Positions 7,461-12,705 of a stretch of 12,705 nucleotides of DNA are shown piece by piece. The stretch spans positions 1 to 12,705 of the forward strand of contig DAOUWY010000026.1 in the NCBI GenBank assembly GCA_030666885.1, written 5' to 3'. The notes below the pieces were generated by a model. The model was not told where the DNA came from. It saw nothing but the letters and a program-made list of their open reading frames with translations, and made no database searches. The translations under genes and the position numbers were made by a program. Positions within the stretch are counted from its first letter, which is position 1; each line of letters starts with the position of its first letter. Origin of the DNA: Methanosarcinales archaeon (lineage in GTDB: Archaea; Halobacteriota; Methanosarcinia; Methanosarcinales; Methanocomedenaceae).

Positions 7461-7643
7461 CTAAGCCGTACCTACCCGTTCCAGCAATTGCATGTTACGG
7501 AGTAGTTTATCACTTCTTTGATCTATCAGGTCCCGTATAGCCGCCCTGATTGCTTCACTTGTGGACGGAAATTCACCCATGTCTACCATGACGTCGATCA
7601 TTTTTAATTGCTTCTCGGGGAGCCTTATTGTTATTCTTTCCAT
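7461..7643 (-). CDS. cdrS: CdrS-like ribbon-helix-helix division regulator
   Basis: A 60-residue RHH (CopG/Arc type) DNA-binding protein. The beta strand ERITIRLPEKQ (2-12) would sit in the DNA major groove as a dimer. Helix A follows (LKMIDVMVDMGEF), then the S-T-SEAIRAAIRDLIDQ helix B (27-42) typical of the fold, and a short basic tail. In Haloferax and Halobacterium the RHH protein CdrS is encoded directly before ftsZ2 and controls it and other division genes. The same gene order here supports the name. The ATG at 7643 follows GGGAG with about 9 nt spacing. Its upstream region holds a phased repeat array suited to cooperative RHH binding. RHH family call is firm; CdrS identity rests on context and size. 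Confidence 0.85.
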   Translation of the reverse strand: MERITIRLPEKQLKMIDVMVDMGEFPSTSEAIRAAIRDLIDQRSDKLLRNMQLLERVGTA

Positions 7644-7674
7644 CGGTTTTTACTCCCTTTAATATCATAATTCC

Positions 7675-7762
7675 GTCAGACGTATGTCAGACACATGACT
7701 GACGTATGTCTGCTAATTGTCTGACAAATGCATGACACTTGTATGCTATATGTCTGACGCCA
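7675..7762. repeat. Eight 11-bp phased repeats: candidate RHH operator array
   Basis: Units start at 7675, 7686, 7697, 7708, 7719, 7730, 7741 and 7752, exactly 11 bp apart with no slip. The first seven bases of each are GTCAGAC, GTCAGAC, GACTGAC, GTCTGCT, GTCTGAC, GCATGAC, GTATGCT and GTCTGAC. The consensus is GTCTGACRNAT: G at positions 1 and 5 is invariant, T at 11 occurs in seven of eight, and positions 2, 3, 4, 6 and 7 keep the consensus in six of eight. One unit per helical turn places all sites on one DNA face. The array lies just downstream of the cdrS TATA box, over the expected start site and leader. No hairpin or CRISPR-like structure is present. Confidence 0.85.
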
Positions 7763-7764
7763 AT

Positions 7765-7780
7765 AATATATAAAGTTTGC
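7765..7780 (-). promoter_or_regulatory. cdrS-ftsZ2 promoter (BRE + TATA)
   Basis: The minus strand reads GCAAA-CTTTATATATT: a purine/A-rich BRE followed by a near-ideal archaeal TATA box. The expected start is near 7744-7747, inside the repeat array, leaving a leader of about 100 nt. The BRE orientation favours the minus strand, although the TATA core is nearly symmetrical. Confidence 0.65.
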
Positions 7781-7829
7781 GAAGAGTTGGGTCTTGGTAA
7801 ATCAGATTGTTACATTATTTCCCATATAC

Positions 7830-7853
7830 ATATTACCACAAGTAATATATATG
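7830..7853 (+). promoter_or_regulatory. Promoter of the sulfurtransferase unit with overlapping inverted repeat
   Basis: TAATATATATG (7843-7853) is a TATA-like element placing the start of transcription near 7873, about 12 nt before the ATG at 7885. A perfect 7-bp inverted repeat, ATATTAC-CACAA-GTAATAT (7830-7848), overlaps it and could be a repressor site. Confidence 0.45.
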
Positions 7854-7875
7854 ATGCAATTTTATTACAGCCTAT

Positions 7876-7880
7876 GTGAT
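7876..7880 (+). promoter_or_regulatory. Ribosome binding site, not a GTG start
   Basis: GTGAT lies 4 nt before the ATG at 7885 and matches the archaeal anti-Shine-Dalgarno. A GTG start at 7876 would be part of this site, so the ATG is preferred. Confidence 0.6.
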
Positions 7881-7884
7881 TAAC

Positions 7885-9387
7885 ATGGCTGGTAAAACAA
7901 TACAGGACATCAATGCTAAAATCAAAGACGGTAGCGTCCATGTAGTAACGGCAGAAGAGATGCCGGACATCGTGGCAGAACTGGGGCCTGATGGCGCTGC
8001 AAAGGAAATAGATATAGTTACTACAGGTACTTTCGGGGCCATGTGTTCATCCGGTGCCTTTCTCAATTTGGGGCATTCTGATCCCCCCATCAAGATGCAA
8101 AAGGTATGGCTCAATGACGTAGAGGCATATGCTGGTCTGGCCGCTATCGATGCTTATATAGGTGCCACCCAGCTTAGTAAGAGCAGGGGCATGGAGTACG
8201 GAGGAGCCCATGTAATAGAGGACCTTGTGGCAGGCAAGTCCATAGATATCCATGCTACAGCCTACGGCACCGACTGCTATCCCCGCAAGGTGCTGGATAC
8301 TACTGTGACAATAGACGACATTAACCAGGCAACAATGTTCAATCCAAGAAATGGTTACCAGAAGTATAATGTAGCAACCAACTGTTCTAACCGTACACTG
8401 TATACATATATGGGAACACTCCTGCCCGACTGTGGCAATGTCACATATTCGGGGGCGGGGGTACTCTCGCCAATATCCAACGACCCCACTTACCAGACCA
8501 TAGGTGTAGGGAGCCGCATTTTCCTGTGCGGAGCCCAGGGGTATGTGACCGGGCAAGGTACCCAGCACGACCCGACAAATGATTTCGCGACAATGATGGT
8601 ACAGGGCGACCTGAAACAGATGGATAAAAAATTCGTAAGGGGTGCCACCTTCCATGGATATGGCACGTCCCTGTATGTGGGTATCGGCATACCCATACCG
8701 ATCTTAAACGCCGATATTGCAAAAGCCACTGCTGTGACCGATGCTGATATCACTGTTGACGTGCTGGACTACGGCGTGGCCCGCAGGAGCAGACCTGTAC
8801 TACGACAGGTTACCTATGAAGAATTGAAGTCCGGCATGATAGACATTAACGGCAGGGAGATCACAACATCACCCATGTCCAGTTTCCATGATGCCAGGGC
8901 CATTGCCGGGGAATTGAAGGACTTGATACAAAAGGGCACATTCTATCCGACGCTTCTGGTGGAGCGTTTGCCCGGTACTGGCGTGGTGTGCAAGCCTATG
9001 AAGCAAATAGGTGAACAGCCCACAGTAGCTGATGTGATGGCAAAGCGGGTGATCACCATTTTGCAGGGGCAAACGGTGGAGAATGCTGCAAAGGTGATTA
9101 TGGAAGGGAACTTCAACCACTTGCCTGTGGTGTCTGACGAGGACCGTCTGGTGGGAATTATCACGGCATGGGATATTGCAAAGGCTGTGGCAAAGAACAA
9201 GCGGGATAAACTGGATGATATCATGACCAGGGCTGTGGTCACTGCTGATACCTCCGAACCCATTGATATAGTGGCACGAAGGCTGGAGCAGCATAATATC
9301 AGTGCCCTGCCTGTGGTGGATAAGCACAGAAGGGTAATGGGTATTATCACCAGTGATGATATCAGTAAACTCGTGGCCAGGAGGTAG
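7885..9387 (+). CDS. L-aspartate-semialdehyde sulfurtransferase (homocysteine biosynthesis, DUF39) with tandem CBS domains
   Basis: Makes homocysteine from aspartate semialdehyde by sulfur transfer, the route used by methanogens lacking the usual O-acylhomoserine pathway. Counting from the ATG at 7885, cysteines fall at C54 (TTGTFGAMCSSGA) and C131 (YGTDCYPRK), the numbering reported for the persulfide-forming pair of Methanosarcina acetivorans MA1821. This also supports the ATG over the GTG at 7876. The DUF39 domain covers about 1-370, with further Cys at about 168, 184 and 216. Two CBS domains follow (about 380-440, VADVMAKRVI and LVGIITAWDIAKAV; and 445-500, DDIMTRAVV and VMGIITSDDI), which probably sense an adenylyl ligand such as SAM or ATP. 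The partner ferredoxin gene starts 5 nt after the stop. Divergent from cdrS across the repeat array. Confidence 0.94.
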   Translation: MAGKTIQDINAKIKDGSVHVVTAEEMPDIVAELGPDGAAKEIDIVTTGTFGAMCSSGAFLNLGHSDPPIKMQKVWLNDVEAYAGLAAIDAYIGATQLSKSRGMEYGGAHVIEDLVAGKSIDIHATAYGTDCYPRKVLDTTVTIDDINQATMFNPRNGYQKYNVATNCSNRTLYTYMGTLLPDCGNVTYSGAGVLSPISNDPTYQTIGVGSRIFLCGAQGYVTGQGTQHDPTNDFATMMVQGDLKQMDKKFVRGATFHGYGTSLYVGIGIPIPILNADIAKATAVTDADITVDVLDYGVARRSRPVLRQVTYEELKSGMIDINGREITTSPMSSFHDARAIAGELKDLIQKGTFYPTLLVERLPGTGVVCKPMKQIGEQPTVADVMAKRVITILQGQTVENAAKVIMEGNFNHLPVVSDEDRLVGIITAWDIAKAVAKNKRDKLDDIMTRAVVTADTSEPIDIVARRLEQHNISALPVVDKHRRVMGIITSDDISKLVARR

Positions 9388-9392
9388 GAGAT

Positions 9393-9779
9393 ATGAAGAT
9401 TACATTACATGTAACTCCTGATATTACTCCAAGACCTTTGATAGCAGAGGTGATACTGGAGACCGGGGCATTGCTGAATATTGACAGGGCAGACGTGAAA
9501 CCAAAAGGTGGCGAAGTTGTGATAGATGTGCCACATGATGAATGCGATCGGGTTGTGGCAGCTTTTAAGAAGCGCGGTGCCACAATAACATGCCTGAAGC
9601 TGCCGATAATCAAGGACGATGACGAGTGCGTGAATTGCGGTGCATGTATTTCGGTGTGTCCCACCGGTGTAATATCCTTCAGGGACGACTGGAGTGTGCA
9701 GATGGACGTGGATAAGTGTGTGCAGTGCGGTGCGTGTGTGACTATGTGTCCCCATGGTGCGCTGACGGTTGGGAAGTAG
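9393..9779 (+). CDS. NIL domain plus 2x[4Fe-4S] ferredoxin, sulfurtransferase partner
   Basis: A 128-residue electron/sulfur-handling partner of the preceding enzyme (MA1822 type in Methanosarcina). Residues 1-75 form a NIL (ACT-like) domain (ITLHVTPDITPRPLIAEVIL, then VVIDVPHDECDRVVAAFKKR). The C-terminal half carries two full cluster motifs, CVNCGACISVCP and CVQCGACVTMCP, for two [4Fe-4S] clusters. It probably supplies electrons to reduce the persulfide or assembles the sulfur donor; this role comes from published work on the Methanosarcina pair, not from the sequence. The ATG at 9393 is 5 nt past the upstream stop, with GGAGG and GGAG just ahead, so the genes are co-translated. Codon use matches the neighbours. 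Confidence 0.94.
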   Translation: MKITLHVTPDITPRPLIAEVILETGALLNIDRADVKPKGGEVVIDVPHDECDRVVAAFKKRGATITCLKLPIIKDDDECVNCGACISVCPTGVISFRDDWSVQMDVDKCVQCGACVTMCPHGALTVGK

Positions 9780-9795
9780 ACAGGATATTGTCTAG

Positions 9796-10195
9796 CAGAT
9801 CGTGCGCATCTTCAATACCTATGGGCTGCGCATGCGTGCTGGTGATGGAAGGATGTTGCTCTTTCCATGAGCTTGTTATGTGTAAAATATGGATAACACC
9901 GCGCTAAATCGAGAGTGGATACATGAGGGTTGCTATTTAACGTTTTTGTCCTGCTCTGCTGAAATAACCACTCGCTACTCCTCGCCGACTTTGGGTGCCG
10001 TGGCTGTCATCCTCACCGCGCGCAAGCCAATATGAGTATGTACCTAAGTATGTACCTAAGTATGATCCGAAGGTAAGGAGGCTGGATACTGGAAGGGTTA
10101 AGGATGTGCTGGGGTGGGAACCGAAAGTTTGGTTGGGGGAGGGGTTGCAGAGGATTGTGGAGTATTTTCGAAAATGCCAAATGAATAGGGGGTAA
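9796..10195 (+). pseudogene. Remnants of a UDP-glucuronate decarboxylase / dTDP-glucose dehydratase-like SDR
   Basis: Two separate pieces of one extended-SDR sugar-nucleotide enzyme remain in the 513-bp gap before the toxin-antitoxin pair. At 9796-9867 the frame reads QIVRIFNTYGLRMRAGDGR, the conserved block after the catalytic YxxxK region of UXS/RmlB enzymes, then stops at a TGA (9868). At about 10061-10195 the reading YDPKVRRLDTGRVKD and LGWEPKVWLGEGLQRIVEYF matches the C-terminal block of the same family and ends at a TAA. The distance between pieces (about 260 nt) is close to that in intact genes, but the sequence between has no matching reading frame. The N-terminal Rossmann part is absent: the remnant begins 17 bp after the ferredoxin gene. 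A dead gene. Confidence 0.75.
10037..10072 (+). repeat. Three tandem 12-bp repeats in the SDR remnant
   Basis: TATGTACCTAAG occurs exactly twice (10037-10048, 10049-10060) and once degenerate as TATGATCCGAAG (10061-10072). In frame they read YVPK, YVPK, YDPK. The last belongs to the normal SDR sequence; the first two look like later expansion by slippage. Confidence 0.8.
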
Positions 10196-10280
10196 TCTCA
10201 AATGCTGCTGAATTCTATTTTAATGTAAGGGATTAAGATTTTATGGAATTCATCCTTATTACCACATCCACAGGTACAGA

Positions 10281-10290
10281 AGTTATATAG
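10281..10290 (+). promoter_or_regulatory. Possible TATA box before the MNT-HEPN pair
   Basis: AGTTATATAG lies just before the first candidate ATG (10293). A start of transcription about 25 nt downstream would fall near 10310, which would make the ATG at 10308 or 10320 the real start on a leaderless transcript. Weak single-element evidence. Confidence 0.3.
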
Positions 10291-10292
10291 GC

Positions 10293-10733
10293 ATGTGTGA
10301 AGTAAATATGATTGATATAATGCTGTTTGAGCAAGAACTGACCAACTTCTTCCGTAGCATAGATAGTGTTAAATTAGCCTATCTGTTCGGGTCGATTGTC
10401 AGGGGAGATGCAAATGAGTTAAGCGATGTCGATATCGCAGTTATGCTGGATGAAAGCCTCTCTAAAAAAGATATGTTTAATGAGGAGTTGGACCTTATCA
10501 GCGAGCTTACACATGTTCTCAAGTCAGATAAGATAGATCTTGTCGTGCTAAACGATGCGCCTCTTCTCCTGAAATATAATATTATAAAGAACGGTCATGT
10601 TCTAAAAACTAATGAAAAGAAGCGTATATCTTTCGAGACCGGTGTCATGTCCAGATACCTGGATGAGAGGTATTATATTAAGCGGCATACTGATATGACA
10701 TTGCAACGGATTGCCAGGAGTGGCTTTGCATGA
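10293..10733 (+). CDS. mntA: MntA-type nucleotidyltransferase antitoxin
   Basis: Minimal nucleotidyltransferase of the MNT-HEPN toxin-antitoxin class. In characterised pairs it AMPylates and so silences the HEPN RNase. The 146-residue protein has the motif GSIVRGDANELSDVDIAV (33-50), with GS and the catalytic acid pair D45/D47, and the third acidic position D82 in DKIDLVVL. All three carboxylates are present, so the enzyme looks active. The tail (about 110-146) is basic and Tyr/Arg-rich. Start choices are ATG 10293, 10308 or 10320; none has a strong ribosome binding site, and the TATA position hints at one of the later two. Its stop overlaps the start of the next gene by ATGA. Confidence 0.85.
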   Translation: MCEVNMIDIMLFEQELTNFFRSIDSVKLAYLFGSIVRGDANELSDVDIAVMLDESLSKKDMFNEELDLISELTHVLKSDKIDLVVLNDAPLLLKYNIIKNGHVLKTNEKKRISFETGVMSRYLDERYYIKRHTDMTLQRIARSGFA

Positions 10734-11146
10734 ATGATGAGATTGAATCCAAGCTGGAAATGCTTGAGGAATATGTAGCAATCCTGAAGGGATATCAGCA
10801 CCATGATGTCGAAGACCTTATGCGTGATCATACGTTGAGGGGGGCAGTGGAACGGTACATAGAGGTTGCACTGGAATGTATGATAGATATTGGTGAGATG
10901 ATCATTTCCAAGGAGAAACTGAAACGACCTGATACGTACAGGGACGTTTTCCTGCTACTTGGTGAGCATGGTATCCAGCCTGATGATTTTGCTAAAGATC
11001 TGGCACCGGCAGCCGGGTTCAGGAACGTTCTGGTACATATGTATGCAAAGATCGATATCGATAGACTCTATTATTATCTTGAGAACAATCTGGAAGATAT
11101 AGAAAGGTTTGGTGAGTATATAGCACGGTATCTAATTAAGGGCTGA
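10730..11146 (+). CDS. hepT: HepT-type HEPN toxin RNase (DUF86)
   Basis: Predicted ribonuclease toxin paired with the upstream MNT protein. It is a 138-residue, all-helical HEPN domain with the RNase motif R-x4-H-x-Y at 98-105 (RNVLVHMY). The Tyr two residues after the His is the AMPylation target in the studied Shewanella pair. Other family marks are the conserved LRGAVERYIEVALECMIDIG helix (36-55) and a long C-terminal helix (DRLYYYLENNLEDIERF). The 4-nt ATGA overlap with mntA and the GGAG before it indicate coupled translation. In plasmids and islands such pairs give stability or phage defence; here it sits among polysaccharide gene remnants. Active-site residues are intact. Confidence 0.88.
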   Translation: MNDEIESKLEMLEEYVAILKGYQHHDVEDLMRDHTLRGAVERYIEVALECMIDIGEMIISKEKLKRPDTYRDVFLLLGEHGIQPDDFAKDLAPAAGFRNVLVHMYAKIDIDRLYYYLENNLEDIERFGEYIARYLIKG

Positions 11147-11153
11147 TCTGTGG

Positions 11154-11261
11154 ATGACAGTGTCAAAACCTGACCGCACGCCCTCTATCATTAAAGCCCA
11201 ATCTACGTCCGGCGCATATGTCATTGCACCCAGGCACCCAAATAAGGAGATGAAAAAATAA
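11154..11261 (+). CDS. Possible 35-residue ORF running into manC
   Basis: An open frame from ATG 11154 to TAA 11259-11261 encodes a short basic peptide ending NKEMKK. It covers the roughly 110-bp gap between hepT and manC and overlaps the presumed manC start. Adding one A to the A6 run (11253-11258) would fuse it in frame with manC. It may be chance, a small coupling ORF, or a 5' extension of manC. No ribosome binding site of note. Confidence 0.2.
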   Translation: MTVSKPDRTPSIIKAQSTSGAYVIAPRHPNKEMKK

Positions 11262-12628
11262 AATCCATAATACTTGCCGGCGGCTCAGGCACCCGCCTAT
11301 GGCCCTTAAGCAGGGAACGTTACCCAAAACAGTTCCTTAAATTCTCAGGTAGTTCATTATTCCAGGATACCCTGCGCAGGTGCCTTAAAGTATCTGACAT
11401 CTCTGAAATATTTGTTGTTACCAGTGAAAAACAGAAGTTCTTTGTGTACGGCCAGATCGAAGAGCTTGAACTTGATGTCCAAAAGGAAAACATCCTTCTG
11501 GAACCTGAAGGAAAAAACACACTACCTGCCATTTGTTTTGGAATGCGTGAGATTAAAAAGATACATGGCAGTTCCACTGTCGGCATATTCTCTTCAGACC
11601 ACATCCTGGATATCGATGCCATGAAGACCATTGCAGGTGCGGTAAAGCTGACAGACCACAATCTTGTCACATTCGGAATTGTACCTGAATCCCCTCATAC
11701 CGGTTACGGCTATATTAAACCCGGGCGTGCACTTGATGTAGGATATGAGGTCTCGGAGTTTAAGGAAAAACCAGGTCCGGATGGTGCAAGACGGTATGTC
11801 GAAAACGGCTATCTATGGAACAGCGGCATGTTCTTATTTGGCACTGGACTGTTCATATCAGAACTTCGATTACATGCGCCGCAATTATGGGATGAGTTCT
11901 TTAATTCAGACCGGGACATTAACGATGTCTATCATAACATCCCGGCTATATCGGTAGATTACGGCCTCATGGAAAAATCAGGTCATGTCGCTGTTGTCAG
12001 GCTGGATAATAAGTGGGGTGATCTCGGGAACTTCGAAGCTATGTATGCTGAGTTTGACAAGGATGAACTGGGCAATGTGGTTTATAATTGTGTTGATGCA
12101 TCCATCGATTCAAGGAGGAATCTTATTTTTTCATCAAAGAACAAGGCCGTCTCACTGGTTGATGTGGATGATATGGTTGTGGTGGATACCAGGGATGCCT
12201 TGCTGGTATGCCCGAGGAGCAGCAGCCAGAAGGTCAAGGATGTGGTGTCCCGTCTGAAAGAGCAGGGTGATGAACGGGCAGATATTCACCAGACCGTATA
12301 CAGGCCATGGGGTACGTATACAGTGCTTGAGAGTTCCGGAAAGCATAAAATAAAGAATATCAGGGTGATGCCGGGCAAGAGGTTGAGTCTGCAGCTTCAT
12401 AAACACAGAAGTGAGCACTGGGTAGTTGTTAAGGGCAGGGCATGCGTGGAGGTTGATGGGGAGCAGAGATGTCTGGGTGAGGGTGAGAGTACGTATATAA
12501 GTGCGGGTGTGAAGCACAGATTGTTTAATCCTTGGAAGGAGGTATTGGAGATCATTGAGGTACAGTTGGGTGAGTATGTGGGTGAAGATGATATTGAGCG
12601 GTTTGATGATGAGTATGGGAGGGCGTGA
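11258..12628 (+). CDS. manC: Mannose-1-phosphate guanylyltransferase / mannose-6-phosphate isomerase, no standard start codon
   Basis: Bifunctional enzyme supplying GDP-mannose for surface glycans. The N-terminal nucleotidyltransferase starts with SIILAGGSGTRLWPLSR (3-19) and PKQF, with FSSDH (111-115) and LWNSGMF (186-192) further on. The C-terminal type II PMI cupin has RPWG (349-352) and LQLHKHRSEHWVVVKG (378-393), whose His/His/Glu bind metal. The frame is open from a TAA at 11243-11245 through 12628, about 456 residues from 11258, normal for the family. The first ATG/GTG/TTG in frame is GTG 11444, far inside and past the catalytic loop, so it cannot be the true start. At 11258 the codon is ATA where relatives typically have ATG (before KSIILAGG). 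An out-of-frame ATG at 11250, overlapped by GGAGATGA, would come into frame with one more A in the A6 run. Start lost or sequence error. Confidence 0.88.
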   Translation: MKSIILAGGSGTRLWPLSRERYPKQFLKFSGSSLFQDTLRRCLKVSDISEIFVVTSEKQKFFVYGQIEELELDVQKENILLEPEGKNTLPAICFGMREIKKIHGSSTVGIFSSDHILDIDAMKTIAGAVKLTDHNLVTFGIVPESPHTGYGYIKPGRALDVGYEVSEFKEKPGPDGARRYVENGYLWNSGMFLFGTGLFISELRLHAPQLWDEFFNSDRDINDVYHNIPAISVDYGLMEKSGHVAVVRLDNKWGDLGNFEAMYAEFDKDELGNVVYNCVDASIDSRRNLIFSSKNKAVSLVDVDDMVVVDTRDALLVCPRSSSQKVKDVVSRLKEQGDERADIHQTVYRPWGTYTVLESSGKHKIKNIRVMPGKRLSLQLHKHRSEHWVVVKGRACVEVDGEQRCLGEGESTYISAGVKHRLFNPWKEVLEIIEVQLGEYVGEDDIERFDDEYGRA

Positions 12629-12705
12629 TGATGTACAAGATAGAGGAAAGAGGTAAGATATGAAAATATGAAAATATATTCGTAACTATTCAGCCACCCT
12701 ATAGA
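12629..12705 (+). other. Window end: no complete gene
   Basis: After manC, a ribosome-binding-like AGAGGTAAGAT precedes an ATG (12661) that stops after three codons. The octamer ATGAAAAT is directly repeated here. In another frame the last bases read IFVTIQPPYR and run off the window. Too short to judge; it may be the edge of a further gene or repeat element. Confidence 0.25.

Noticed and set aside
7675..7762. CRISPR array or iteron-type replication origin
   Set aside because: Repeats are 11 bp with no unique spacers, so not CRISPR. No replication initiator gene (orc1/cdc6 or rep) is nearby, and the array lies tightly between a TATA box and an RHH gene, so an operator explains it better than iterons.
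9130..9140. Extra GTCTGAC operator copy inside the sulfurtransferase gene
   Set aside because: A single 7-bp match within CBS-domain codons, with no 11-bp neighbours; chance is sufficient.
8047..9350. Minus-strand open frames opposite the sulfurtransferase
   Set aside because: The plus strand carries a full, motif-rich enzyme with conserved C54/C131; the reverse frames are Cys/His-rich artefacts of its codons.
9995..10195. Intact 66-residue gene
   Set aside because: Its C-terminal two thirds is the terminal block of an SDR epimerase, and its first part has tandem repeats and no homologous N-terminus; it is a remnant, not a gene.
11444..12628. manC starting at GTG 11444
   Set aside because: This would omit the GGSGTRLWPLSR nucleotidyl-transfer loop, which is encoded in the same open frame directly upstream.
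12629..12705. Mobile element end at the window edge
   Set aside because: Only 77 bp, no inverted repeat or transposase motif seen; the IFVTIQPPYR reading is too short to assign.

Overview
The window looks like chromosomal DNA from a methanogen-related euryarchaeon, most likely of the Methanosarcinales/ANME-2 type. The basis is an archaeal FtsZ2 preceded by a CdrS-like ribbon-helix-helix protein, a homocysteine-forming sulfurtransferase with the paired Cys residues of Methanosarcina MA1821, its NIL/ferredoxin partner (MA1822-like), archaeal-style TATA/BRE promoters and GGTGAT-type ribosome binding sites. The lineage is inferred from protein family resemblance only.

Left end (1-1340): an AT-rich islet unlike the rest. 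It holds a short hypothetical ORF carrying a perfect 13-bp G/C-rich hairpin, a thymidylate kinase with a GAGKRT P-loop, and traces of a decayed reverse-strand gene.

Branched-chain amino acid operon (1341-6236, minus strand): cimA/leuA-type synthase, ilvB, ilvN, ilvC. It starts at a TATA element near 6230 and ends at a hairpin plus T-tract overlapping the ilvC stop codon. The synthase N-terminus, with its RDGEQ catalytic motif, is out of frame with its own ATG and ribosome binding site by one base in a T4 run.

Cell division unit (6247-7780, minus strand): cdrS then ftsZ2, closed by a hairpin/T-tract terminator. Between cdrS and its BRE/TATA promoter lies the most striking feature of the window: eight degenerate direct repeats in exact 11-bp phase (7675-7762, consensus GTCTGACRNAT). 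One copy per helical turn covers the predicted start site and leader, which fits a cooperative operator for a ribbon-helix-helix protein, possibly CdrS itself.

Sulfur assimilation unit (7830-9779, plus strand): divergent from cdrS, the L-aspartate-semialdehyde sulfurtransferase with tandem CBS domains, then the NIL/2x[4Fe-4S] protein that works with it.

Right accessory segment (9780-12705, plus strand): broken pieces of a UDP-glucuronate decarboxylase-like sugar-nucleotide SDR gene, a MntA/HepT (MNT-HEPN) toxin-antitoxin pair overlapping by ATGA, and a bifunctional mannose-1-phosphate guanylyltransferase/mannose-6-phosphate isomerase. The last gene is open well upstream of its first standard start codon: its nucleotidyl-transfer loop is encoded, but no ATG/GTG/TTG precedes it in frame. 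This segment looks like the edge of a surface-polysaccharide locus.
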